Under the pieces are notes generated by a model, which saw nothing but the letters and a program-made list of their open reading frames with translations, was not told the origin of the DNA and searched no databases. Positions 1 to 6,600 of a stretch of DNA of 11,903 nt are shown piece by piece. The stretch covers positions 1 to 11,903 of the forward strand of contig CANQEC010000053.1 of NCBI GenBank assembly GCA_947594335.1, given 5' to 3'. The DNA is from an uncultured Lachnospiraceae bacterium (GTDB lineage Bacteria; Bacillota; Clostridia; Lachnospirales; Lachnospiraceae). Positions within the stretch are counted from its first letter, which is position 1. Every line of letters begins with the position of its first letter. A program made the translations under genes and the position numbers.

Positions 1-1052
1 AGATTGAGGTGGAGCCGAATTTTGAGGTCTGGAAGGAATATGCCGCAAAGGAGCGGATCCATCCGGCGGTCACCTCGTATCTCACCGCGCGGACCGGATA
101 TTTCTACCGCATGGAGACGACGGTTGACGGCAGGCAGTTTGCGACGCCGCGCGGATGGGAAGATCTCTCCAGGCTTCTTGAGGTGTATGAACGGCTTGGA
201 AAGAAAGCGGACCGTGAGGTGATCGTCCAGTATATTCAGCATGAGAAGATCGCGAAAGACTTCGCGAATTATCTTGAGCTCTATGAGAAATATCAGATGG
301 ATTATCAGCTCGACGCGGTGCTTGCGGGCATGATCGACGACCTCCTGCTGAAGAAGGCGGCCCACGCGTCGTTCGATGAGCGGCTTGGCGTCGTCAGTCT
401 TCTGCTTGCGCGCTGCCGCAATGAGTTTGCGAAGATCGCGTGCCAGGAGAAAGAGCTGGAGCTTCTGTTCGGACAGCTGAAATTTGTCCGGGATGAGCTG
501 CAGACCGTCGTACCGGGGAATCGGCCGGAAGGAAGTTTTTCCCCGAAAGAGGGAGATGGCGAAGAGGAAAATGTCGGCCGGAAACTTCCGGAATACAGAA
601 CCCCGCAGCAGATTTTTGACGAGGGAACGGAGAAATTCATCCGTGAGTTTGAGCGGCGGCGCGGCGCCGGACTGCTCTCGCGTCAGGATGTGCAGATTTA
701 CCGCAGTGCGGCGGGAAGACTTGAGGAATTGTCACTCATGCTTAAAAAACAGGGATACAGGGACGGCGGGGATGCCTTTGCGCAGATCAGAGGATGGTTT
801 GACGGGCAGCAGGATGCCCTGGAGGATTTCCGTACTCACGCCGGGGAGATGCTGGAGCATGCCTTTGACTTTATGGAAGCCGCTTTCGGGACGGGGCAGG
901 AGATGGTCATCTTTATCACGGAGCTGAACGCGGACTACTACAGCATCCGCTTTCTGCAGGAGTATGAGTGCGAGAGGTATTACTTCTATAATAAAAGCCT
1001 CCTGTTCGAGGACCGCAGCCGGGAGATTGAGGCGCGGCTTAGGAGTATATAA
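1..1052 (+). CDS. AAA-family (MoxR-like) ATPase, C-terminal part, 5'-truncated by window edge
   Basis: The reading frame is open from position 3 with no stop upstream, so the gene enters from outside the window. The GTG at position 9 has no ribosome binding site and lies inside a conserved stretch, so it is not taken as the start. About 349 residues remain. The segment 'EVWKEYAAKERIHPAV' followed by 'TPRGWEDLSRLLEVYERL' near residues 10-65 resembles the lid and post-ATPase region of MoxR-type AAA proteins found in Clostridia. The Walker A and B motifs would lie upstream and are not visible. The rest is mostly helical and charged, with an acidic low-complexity stretch around residues 175-190. 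Such ATPases usually act as chaperone-like remodellers, often with a von Willebrand A protein, but no such partner is seen here. A metallopeptidase gene follows after 62 nt on the same strand. The family call is from recall of similar sequences; the exact function is unknown. Confidence 0.68.
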   Translation, partial: IEVEPNFEVWKEYAAKERIHPAVTSYLTARTGYFYRMETTVDGRQFATPRGWEDLSRLLEVYERLGKKADREVIVQYIQHEKIAKDFANYLELYEKYQMDYQLDAVLAGMIDDLLLKKAAHASFDERLGVVSLLLARCRNEFAKIACQEKELELLFGQLKFVRDELQTVVPGNRPEGSFSPKEGDGEEENVGRKLPEYRTPQQIFDEGTEKFIREFERRRGAGLLSRQDVQIYRSAAGRLEELSLMLKKQGYRDGGDAFAQIRGWFDGQQDALEDFRTHAGEMLEHAFDFMEAAFGTGQEMVIFITELNADYYSIRFLQEYECERYYFYNKSLLFEDRSREIEARLRSI

Positions 1053-1114
1053 GCTGCGCTTTGCTGTCAGAATATTGGAAGCGAAAGGGATATCTGATTT
1101 ATAAGGAGAGATCG

Positions 1115-1678
1115 ATGGATACTGCAAAACCGGTCACAGTCGAAATTATCCGGAGCGCCAGAAAGACGATGACCCTTGAGGTGACAAAGGAAGGGCGCGT
1201 GATCGTCCGCGCCCCGTTCAGAATGCCGGAGGCAAGGATACGGGCGTTCGTGGAAGAGAAGAAGGCCTGGATCAGCCGGAATGTGGCGAGAATGGAGCAG
1301 AACTGCCGGATGAAAGAGCAGGCGGGCTCCATAACCAGCGAGCAGCGTATCGCCGGGATGAAAGCCGCAAGAGAGAAAATCACGGAGCGGGCCGCGTATT
1401 ATGCGCCTGTTCTGGGTGTGACTTACGGAAAAATCACGATCCGTGACCAGAAGACCCGATGGGGAAGCTGCAGCGAAAAAGGAAATCTTAATTTTACCTG
1501 GAAACTGATCCTGGCCCCTCCCGAGGTGCTGGATTATGTGGTCGTCCACGAACTCTGCCATCGTCTTGAGATGAACCATTCCAGGCGGTTCTGGGAGCAT
1601 GTGGCGCGCGTTCTTCCTGATTACGAAACGCGCCGCGCCTGGCTGAAAGAAAACGGATGGATGCTTGACATAGAATGA
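1115..1678 (+). CDS. YgjP-like zinc metallopeptidase (M48/DUF45 family)
   Basis: The 187-residue protein carries the zinc-metallopeptidase motif HELCH at residues 145-149 (two histidines as zinc ligands, glutamate as catalytic base). 'NHSRRFW' follows at 154-160, where H155 is a likely third ligand. The upstream 'RWGSC' at 115-119 and the N-terminal segment 'TLEVTKEGRVIVRAP' are typical of the YgjP/DUF45 group, whose physiological substrates are poorly known. No signal peptide or membrane segment is seen, so it is probably cytoplasmic. The start at 1115 is chosen because AAGGAG at 1103-1108 sits 6 nt before the ATG; an upstream in-frame TTG at 1061 lacks such a site. Length is slightly below that of many family members (around 230 residues). 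The gene lies 62 nt after the AAA ATPase on the same strand, with no terminator seen between them, so co-transcription is plausible. Confidence 0.88.
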   Translation: MDTAKPVTVEIIRSARKTMTLEVTKEGRVIVRAPFRMPEARIRAFVEEKKAWISRNVARMEQNCRMKEQAGSITSEQRIAGMKAAREKITERAAYYAPVLGVTYGKITIRDQKTRWGSCSEKGNLNFTWKLILAPPEVLDYVVVHELCHRLEMNHSRRFWEHVARVLPDYETRRAWLKENGWMLDIE

Positions 1679-1710
1679 CAGAAATGACACGCAGAAAATG
1701 TCAAATCAGC

Positions 1711-1739
1711 TTGATTTCCCGCGTCCTCCACGCTACAAT
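1711..1739 (+). promoter_or_regulatory. Sigma-A-type promoter for the 111-residue protein gene
   Basis: A TTGATT (-35, 1711-1716) and a TACAAT (-10, 1734-1739) are separated by exactly 17 nt. Transcription would start near 1746, ahead of the ribosome binding site at 1767-1773. This argues that the small gene has its own promoter rather than depending only on the upstream genes, and that a longer in-frame reading from 1698 is not the real start. Confidence 0.62.
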
Positions 1740-1781
1740 AGAAGGGATACACGGAAGTGTTGCAGCAAAGGAGCGGCGGGG

Positions 1782-2117
1782 ATGGATATAGAAGAGAAAA
1801 AGAATGGGCCTGAACAAAGAGAATCTGAGCGGATGACGGAAGAATTGTGGAAGATCCTGAAATCCCGGCAGGGAGAGGTATTTTACACGGCAAAAAATCT
1901 TCCGTTTCAGTATACGATCCGCGGCGGCGAGATGTTTGTGGACAGGCGTTCGCGTTCCATCACCAGAGCCACATTTGCGAATGCTTTGAAAAAAGTTATG
2001 GAGAAACCGGCTGAGGTCAGAGGGCCGAAGAGCCTGAATGTGTTCGGCGCGCCGTATGTGTGGGCGCTGCTTCTGGCGCTTGGGATAGCCGGGGAATCCG
2101 CGGGGAAAAAGGAATAA
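1782..2117 (+). CDS. Uncharacterised 111-residue protein
   Basis: Start at ATG 1782 is chosen because AAAGGAG (1767-1773) lies 8 nt upstream and a good promoter ends at 1739. The longer in-frame reading from 1698 would begin inside that promoter. The protein has a charged N-terminus (residues 1-30). A compact core of about 31-75 follows, with 'EVFYTAKNLPFQYTIRGGE' then 'SITRATFANALKKVME', and a C-terminal 'RGPKSLNVFGAPYVWALLLAL' region, cut here to 80-100, that is hydrophobic but probably too short to be a sure membrane segment. The alternation suggests a small beta-strand unit followed by a helix. I do not recognise a named family, although small Firmicute proteins of this general pattern exist. 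It is followed directly by a terminator, so it is a single-gene unit. No function is proposed. Confidence 0.75.
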   Translation: MDIEEKKNGPEQRESERMTEELWKILKSRQGEVFYTAKNLPFQYTIRGGEMFVDRRSRSITRATFANALKKVMEKPAEVRGPKSLNVFGAPYVWALLLALGIAGESAGKKE

Positions 2118-2141
2118 CGCTCCCCGGAAAAACAGAGAATA

Positions 2142-2190
2142 AAACAGGAAGCTCCTCTTTTGAAATCGGAGGGACTTCCTGTTTCGTTTT
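2142..2190. terminator. Bidirectional intrinsic terminator between convergent genes
   Basis: AAACAGGAAG at 2142-2151 pairs with CTTCCTGTTT at 2175-2184. Inner pairing of CCTC (2154-2157) with GAGG (2169-2172) extends the stem across a small mismatch. On the plus strand the stem is followed by CGTTTT; on the minus strand it is followed by TTTTATT. It sits between the end of the 111-residue gene (2117) and the end of the first sulfotransferase gene (2189), whose stop codon overlaps the edge, so it likely serves both. Confidence 0.8.
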
Positions 2191-3358
2191 ATGAATTTTC
2201 TTCACCCATAAGGTGATGAACTTTTCTCTTGAGGCGGTACCAGAAAACATCCTCCCGCAGCGATTTGAGCTTTTTTTCAAGCTCCCTGTTTTCCCGGGCA
2301 AGCTGTTTCTCATTTTCTTTAAGCTGTTTGATCTGGCCTGTCATGATATCCATCATTCTGCCGCAGATCAGGACAGGTTCCTGCAGGAGATCTTTCTCCG
2401 TCAGTTTGAATTCAGGGAGATCGCGAACCTCCTCATAGAACAGGATTCCGTCCTTTCTTCCCAGAAATTCCCGCGCGAGCCGGCTGTTGGATTCGGCAAA
2501 TTTCTGACGGTAAGCCTCCTGTTCTCCTTCGGCAAAGAAGGAGTGCTTTGTGTCCTCATCGTGCGGGTTCTGCAGAAGCTTCCTGATGTCGCGCGCGGGT
2601 ATCTGCTTGTCATGATAAAATTCCGGCAGGTAATTCAGGATACGCTTCACCTCGAGGACATAGTCGCTGTACTTTGTGTTATAGGCCTCGCGCTTTACCA
2701 CAAAGCCGTCGGAGAGCGACAGCCCGAAAATATCCAGGAAGTCGGACTGCAGCGTTTTTTCGGCGCCTCGGAACTGTTCGCGCTCCATGATGCGGATGAT
2801 CAGGGAATCCTTTCCGAACAGACCGGCCAGCCTGCTCATATAGCTGTAGTAGTCGGCAGGATATTTTCTTCGCTCCATGTAATCCAGATAATCGTGGAAA
2901 TTGAGGCTGCTGCTGCCTTCTTTGATCTGCTGTGCCCAGTAGGACTGCACCCAGAGATCCTGGCGGCGGAAATATACGATGATGCGCACATCAAGCCCCC
3001 GCTCTTTAAAATCGCTTTTGAGCCTGTCCCAGAAATCCTTGCGGTAGCGGCTGGACCACCAGATTCCTTCATCCGTAAGGATGATTTTGTCAAATTTTTT
3101 GCCGAGCTCCTCCAGACGGTTGAGGCCATCCTCGTACAGATCGCCCGGAACCTTCTTAATTGCGCGGCCATTCTCGTTAATATAAGGAAAAATCAGAAAA
3201 TGCGCGTTCCGGCGGTAGCCGGCAAACGGATATCTGTAGCCGAAGTCAGGGTAACAGATGCCGTGTTTTTCAAGAACCTCGCGGTTGTCCCACATAAGGT
3301 TCTGGATAGTGGTAGATCCTGTTTTGGGCGGACCTATATGCAGATAAACGGTTGCCAT
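2189..3358 (-). CDS. PAPS-dependent sulfotransferase (copy 1)
   Basis: This 389-residue protein is predicted to transfer a sulfuryl group from PAPS to an unknown acceptor. Its N-terminus 'LHIGPPKTGSTTIQN' (residues 6-20) is the 5'-phosphosulfate-binding P-loop of sulfotransferases. 'IIVYFRRQDLWVQSYWAQQI' about 125 residues further on resembles the 3'-phosphate-binding strand-helix with its arginines and serine. 'FAESNSRLAREFLGR' near residue 280 is shared with the paralogue at 6601-7776. The last 60 residues form a charged coiled coil ('LARENRELEKKLKSLRED') ending in a basic segment, a tail layout also common on surface-polysaccharide glycosyltransferases. No signal peptide is seen. The start is set by AAGGAGGAAA directly upstream (3361-3370); the in-frame upstream extension overlaps cysC in another frame and is rejected. 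It lies 136 nt after cysNC on the same strand with no clear promoter between, so it is probably the last gene of the PAPS operon. Confidence 0.9.
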   Translation of the reverse strand: MATVYLHIGPPKTGSTTIQNLMWDNREVLEKHGICYPDFGYRYPFAGYRRNAHFLIFPYINENGRAIKKVPGDLYEDGLNRLEELGKKFDKIILTDEGIWWSSRYRKDFWDRLKSDFKERGLDVRIIVYFRRQDLWVQSYWAQQIKEGSSSLNFHDYLDYMERRKYPADYYSYMSRLAGLFGKDSLIIRIMEREQFRGAEKTLQSDFLDIFGLSLSDGFVVKREAYNTKYSDYVLEVKRILNYLPEFYHDKQIPARDIRKLLQNPHDEDTKHSFFAEGEQEAYRQKFAESNSRLAREFLGRKDGILFYEEVRDLPEFKLTEKDLLQEPVLICGRMMDIMTGQIKQLKENEKQLARENRELEKKLKSLREDVFWYRLKRKVHHLMGEENS

Positions 3359-3494
3359 ATTTTCCTCCTTGTATCTGCCTTCCTTCATGGCGGTGCCCGC
3401 GGCAGCTGATTTCCTCACGCAGACCTGCGCATGAACCTTTGCTGATGATATCTGTCCGGTGCCTGTTTGCGGATTTGGATACGGGTACCGGCGT

Positions 3495-5318
3495 CTATTT
3501 CTCACCGAGTGCCTTAAGGATGATATCGACGCAGTCATCAAGCGGCATGGTGCTGGTGTCCACGGTGATCTCCGGCTTTTTCGGGACCTCGTACGGACTT
3601 GAAATACCGGTAAAATAAGAGATCTCCCCGGCGCGGGCCTTTTTGTAGAGTCCCTTGACATCGCGCCGCTCGCATTCCTCGAGAGGCGTGCTGACGTATA
3701 CCTCGATGAAGCTGTCTGCGCCGATGATCTCCCGCGCGCTGCGCCTGTCCCTCAGATAGGGGGAGATAAACGCGGTGATCGTGATCAGACCGGCGTCGTT
3801 CATCAGTCTGGCGACCTCGGCGATACGCCGGATATTTTCGATGCGGTCCGTTTCGCGGAATCCGAGGTTTTTGTTCAGTCCCATGCGGATGTTGTCCCCG
3901 TCGAGAAGCATCGTGTGCTTGCCGAGCGCGACAAGGCGTTTCTCAAGCTCGTTGGCGAGCGTGGATTTGCCGGAACCGGAAAGGCCGGTCATCCAAACGG
4001 TTACGGGCTTCTGCCCTTTCTGCTGCGCACGCAGTTCTCTTGTGATATCATGCTCCTGCCATCTGAGGTTGTCCGCGCGGCGCAGGACGTTCGTGACAAC
4101 GCCGCACGCGGAAGTCATGTTGGTGATCCGGTCGATCAGGATCAGAGACCCCAGCGTGTGGTTATTCTGGAATTCGTCAAAGACGATCCGGTCGGAGACG
4201 GAGATGTCGCAGTCAACAATCTCATTTTTATAGGTGGTGTCGGCCGGGATCTCGTTGCCCGTGTTGACGTCGATCTTGCAGTGGATATTCATCACGACGG
4301 CCGGAACCATCTTTGTGCCGAGCTTCAGAAAATAATTCCTTCCGGCGACAAGATGGGAATCGTCCATCCAGAGAAGCCGTGCCGTAAACAGGCTGCCCAC
4401 GGTCAGGGATGCGTTCTTTGTGAGCACGCAGCCCCTTGAGACATCCACCTCGCGGTCGAGCGAGATGGTGACGGCATGTCCGGTCTCGGAAGAGTCGGTG
4501 TCTTTTCCGGCATCGATGATTCGTTTAACGACGGCTTTTTCGTTGGAGGGCAGCGTCTGGATCTCGTCCCCGACACGGATTTTCCCGGATGCGATCTCAC
4601 CCTGGAAACCGCGGAACGTGTAGTCCGGGCGGCAGACTCTCTGCACGGGCATACAGAAGCCCTCGTCAGAGTCGGGCTTGTCCGTGATGACATTTTCAAG
4701 GTATTCCAAAAGCGCCGGTCCGCGGTACCATGGCATGCGCCTTGAGCGGTTGGTGACATTGTCCCCGTCTGTCGCGGAGACTGGAAGGATCTGCAGGCTT
4801 CTGTAGTCGTATTCCTTTACCATGCGGCGAATGTCTTTTTCGATTCTGCGGAAGCGGTTCTCGTCAAAATTGACCAGATCCATCTTGTTGACGGCAAAGA
4901 CGAAATGTTCGATTCCCATCATGGAACAGATGCGCGTGTGGCGTCTGGTCTGAACGAGCACGCCGTGCGTGGCATCAACAAGGATGACGGCGAGATCCGC
5001 GAAGGACGCGCCGACTGCCATGTTGCGCGTATATTCTTCATGTCCGGGCGTGTCCGCGACGATAAAAGAACGCTTTTCCGTTGTGAAATAGCGGTAGGCG
5101 ACATCGATTGTGATCCCCTGCTCGCGCTCGGCCATCAGCCCGTCGAGAAGAAGGGAATAGTCGATCGCGCCGCCGCGGGATCCCATACGGCTGTCGAGCT
5201 CAAGCGCCCGTTCCTGATCCGCGAACAGAAGCTTGGCGTCGTAGAGCATGTGCCCGATCAGCGTGGACTTTCCGTCGTCAACGCTCCCGCAGGTGATGAA
5301 TTTGAGAAGACTGTTCAT
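3495..5318 (-). CDS. cysNC: Bifunctional sulfate adenylyltransferase subunit 1 / APS kinase (CysN-CysC fusion)
   Basis: The 607-residue fusion makes PAPS. The CysN GTPase (about 1-215) drives ATP sulfurylase with CysD; the CysC kinase (about 435-607) phosphorylates APS. GTPase motifs are visible in order: GSVDDGKS (11-18), 'EREQGIT' (64-70), DTPGH (89-93), NKMD (144-147) and SAT (181-183). Translation-factor-like beta-barrel domains follow (about 220-415). In the kinase, the Walker A GLSGSGKS is at 445-452, LDGDN at 472-476, 'FISPYLRDRRSARE' at 517-530 (S519 matches the serine phosphorylated in E. coli CysC) and 'GISSPYEVPKKPE' at 571-583. All key residues appear intact. The start codon lies 1 nt after the cysD stop, with AGGGAGG (5331-5337) inside the cysD 3' end, implying translational coupling. 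Length fits known CysNC fusions. With no reductase genes nearby, the product most likely feeds the adjacent sulfotransferases. Confidence 0.96.
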   Translation of the reverse strand: MNSLLKFITCGSVDDGKSTLIGHMLYDAKLLFADQERALELDSRMGSRGGAIDYSLLLDGLMAEREQGITIDVAYRYFTTEKRSFIVADTPGHEEYTRNMAVGASFADLAVILVDATHGVLVQTRRHTRICSMMGIEHFVFAVNKMDLVNFDENRFRRIEKDIRRMVKEYDYRSLQILPVSATDGDNVTNRSRRMPWYRGPALLEYLENVITDKPDSDEGFCMPVQRVCRPDYTFRGFQGEIASGKIRVGDEIQTLPSNEKAVVKRIIDAGKDTDSSETGHAVTISLDREVDVSRGCVLTKNASLTVGSLFTARLLWMDDSHLVAGRNYFLKLGTKMVPAVVMNIHCKIDVNTGNEIPADTTYKNEIVDCDISVSDRIVFDEFQNNHTLGSLILIDRITNMTSACGVVTNVLRRADNLRWQEHDITRELRAQQKGQKPVTVWMTGLSGSGKSTLANELEKRLVALGKHTMLLDGDNIRMGLNKNLGFRETDRIENIRRIAEVARLMNDAGLITITAFISPYLRDRRSAREIIGADSFIEVYVSTPLEECERRDVKGLYKKARAGEISYFTGISSPYEVPKKPEITVDTSTMPLDDCVDIILKALGEK

Positions 5319-5319
5319 A

Positions 5320-6222
5320 TTAAAAATATCCCTCCCTCTTTCTCTTTTCCATGCTTGCCGAACCGCTGTCGCTGTCGATGACGCGGCTGGTTCTCTCAGA
5401 GGAAACAGCGCCCAGGGTTTCGCTGATGATCGCGTCGAGCGTATCGGCCTCGCTCTCGATTCCTCCGGTCAGAGGATAGCAGCCAAGCGTACGGAACCGG
5501 ATCTTTTTGTGTTCGATCTTTTCACCGGGCAGCAGCTTCATGCGGTCGTCGTCGATCATGATGATGTTGCCGTTCCTGCGGACAAACGGGCGCTCTTTGG
5601 CAAAATAGAGCGGAACGATCTCGATATTTTCCTGGCGGATATACTGCCAGATATCGGCCTCCGTCCAGTTTGAGATTGGAAATACCCGGATCTCCTCGCC
5701 CTGATTGACCTTTGTATTGTACAGCTTCCACATCTCAGGACGCTGGTTTTTGGGATCCCAGGCGTGGCTTGCGTTGCGGAACGAGAAGATACGCTCCTTC
5801 GCGCGGGACTTTTCCTCGTCACGGCGCCCTCCGCCGAAAGCCGCGGTGAAGCCGTACTTGTCGAGCGCCTGTTTCAGCGCCTGTGTTTTCATGATATCTG
5901 TGTAGGCGGAACCGTGGTCAAACGGGTTGATCCCCTGTGCCAGTCCCTCCTGGTTGATGTATTCCAGTATTTCAATCCCATGCTTTTTGGCCATGCGGTC
6001 CCTGAATTCGATCATTTCCCTGAATTTCCAGGTCGTATTTACATGCAGAAAGGGGAAAGGCGGTTTTTCGGGATAGAAGGCCTTCAAAGCAAGATGAAGC
6101 ATGACGGAGGAATCTTTGCCGATGGAGTAGAGCATCACCGGTTTCTCACATTCAGCGGCAACTTCGCGCATGATATAGATGGCTTCCGCTTCCAGTTTGT
6201 CAAGGTGGGTCATATTACTCAT
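5320..6222 (-). CDS. cysD: Sulfate adenylyltransferase subunit 2 (CysD)
   Basis: CysD is the catalytic subunit of heterodimeric ATP sulfurylase and forms APS from sulfate and ATP. The 300-residue length is normal. The PP-loop-type nucleotide-binding motif is 'LYSIGKDSSV' (31-40), followed by 'HVNTTWKFREMIEFRD' (60-75). The 'GGRRDEEKSRAKERIFSFRN' block (131-150) is a strong family signature, and 'ISNWTEADIWQYI' is near residue 200. The start at 6222 is supported by AAGGAG at 6231-6236 with 8 nt spacing; a second ATG three codons in (M4) is an alternative. It is the first gene of the cysD-cysNC-sulfotransferase operon and follows a promoter at 6380-6408 and a structured leader. No sulfate transporter or PAP phosphatase gene lies in the window, so sulfate import and by-product clearance must be encoded elsewhere. 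Confidence 0.96.
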   Translation of the reverse strand: MSNMTHLDKLEAEAIYIMREVAAECEKPVMLYSIGKDSSVMLHLALKAFYPEKPPFPFLHVNTTWKFREMIEFRDRMAKKHGIEILEYINQEGLAQGINPFDHGSAYTDIMKTQALKQALDKYGFTAAFGGGRRDEEKSRAKERIFSFRNASHAWDPKNQRPEMWKLYNTKVNQGEEIRVFPISNWTEADIWQYIRQENIEIVPLYFAKERPFVRRNGNIIMIDDDRMKLLPGEKIEHKKIRFRTLGCYPLTGGIESEADTLDAIISETLGAVSSERTSRVIDSDSGSASMEKRKREGYF

Positions 6223-6262
6223 AGAAAGTACTCCTTATAAAAATGTCGTGTATTTATGCTGC

Positions 6263-6280
6263 GCGGCCGCAGACGGCCGC
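6263..6280 (-). other. GC-rich leader hairpin upstream of cysD
   Basis: GCGGCCG (6263-6269) and CGGCCGC (6274-6280) form a 7-bp, all-G/C stem with a 4-nt loop. It lies between the large palindrome (6285-6354) and the cysD ribosome binding site, inside the predicted transcript leader. There is no immediate U-tract, so it is not a plain intrinsic terminator. A role in attenuation or mRNA stability is possible but unproven. Confidence 0.55.
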
Positions 6281-6284
6281 TTCT

Positions 6285-6354
6285 GAAGCAATGTCAGTTA
6301 GTTAACAGCCGCAAATGCGGCGTTCAAAATCGCTTAACTTAGTGACATTGCTTC
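6285..6354. repeat. 70-nt imperfect palindrome (stem-loop) in cysD leader
   Basis: GAAGCAATGTCA (6285-6296) is a perfect inverted match of TGACATTGCTTC (6343-6354). After two mismatches the pairing continues with AGTTAA (6300-6305) against TTAACT (6334-6339). An inner hairpin, GCCGC (6308-6312) with GCGGC (6317-6321), sits at the tip. The element starts about 20 nt after the predicted cysD transcription start. It may be a regulatory leader structure or a dispersed palindromic repeat; the sequence alone does not separate these. Confidence 0.7.
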
Positions 6355-6379
6355 TAAAAGAATAACTGAGACTTCCGCT

Positions 6380-6408
6380 ATTATAAATGAAATCGAACAG
6401 ATAGGCAA
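6380..6408 (-). promoter_or_regulatory. Sigma-A promoter of the cysD-cysNC-sulfotransferase operon
   Basis: On the minus strand, TTGCCT (-35, 6403-6408) and a perfect TATAAT (-10, 6380-6385) are separated by 17 nt. Transcription would start near 6373, giving a leader of about 150 nt before the cysD ATG at 6222. The leader contains the palindrome at 6285-6354 and the hairpin at 6263-6280. No riboswitch class was recognised. Confidence 0.8.
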
Positions 6409-6459
6409 GGGGGAAATCATCCGCCCGCCAAAATAAGGAAAGCAGCCCGGCCAGACAGC

Positions 6460-6489
6460 AAAAAACAGGCTGCGCGGCAGCGGCCTGTT
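6460..6489 (-). terminator. Intrinsic terminator after sulfotransferase copy 2
   Basis: Read on the minus strand, AACAGG pairs with CCTGTT and an inner CTGC pairs with GCAG, with a small bulge; the stem spans 6464-6489. A run of six T follows (complement of 6460-6465). It lies about 110 nt past the stop of the sulfotransferase at 6601 and upstream of the cysD promoter, so it separates the two minus-strand transcription units. Confidence 0.75.
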
Positions 6490-6502
6490 CTTCTGTCGTG
6501 AT

Positions 6503-6554
6503 GCGCAGGCCCGCATAGGAAAACCGGCTGCCGGCGCAGCATGCGGGCCCGCGC
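6503..6554. repeat. GC-rich 52-nt inverted repeat in the sulfotransferase 3' region
   Basis: GGCCCGCAT (6508-6516) is perfectly inverted at 6541-6549 (ATGCGGGCC), and GCGC at 6503-6506 pairs with GCGC at 6551-6554 across one mismatch. An inner CCGG-CTG-CCGG hairpin lies in the loop. Transcribed on the minus strand it would form a strong 3'-UTR hairpin just before the terminator at 6460-6489. It has no T-tract of its own. It may protect the mRNA 3' end or be a repeated intergenic palindrome. Confidence 0.6.
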
Positions 6555-6600
6555 GGCGGGCAGGAGGAAAATCATTTTCTGTCCGGTTAAAAACGGCCGG

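Noticed and set aside
9..20. GTG at position 9 as start of the first gene
   Set aside because: No ribosome binding site can be seen, the frame is open to the window edge, and the preceding codons continue the family-like sequence.
1665..1700. TTGACA at 1665-1670 as a -35 element
   Set aside because: No acceptable -10 lies at 16-18 nt spacing; the pair at 1711-1739 is better.
2213..3409. Long plus-strand open frame of 398 codons
   Set aside because: It is antisense to the sulfotransferase gene; its translation shows no recognisable motif while the minus strand shows clear PAPS-binding motifs.
3359..3661. Upstream in-frame extension of sulfotransferase copy 1 by about 101 residues
   Set aside because: The extension overlaps the end of cysNC in another frame, is low in family-like sequence, and a strong AAGGAGGAAA site sits right before the ATG at 3358.
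3495..4020. Separate cysC gene
   Set aside because: The kinase domain is in one uninterrupted frame with the GTPase part, with no internal ribosome binding site that stands out.
6223..6373. Known riboswitch or T-box in the cysD leader
   Set aside because: No T-box motif, S-box core or other recognised aptamer was seen, and no terminator with a U-tract follows the hairpins.
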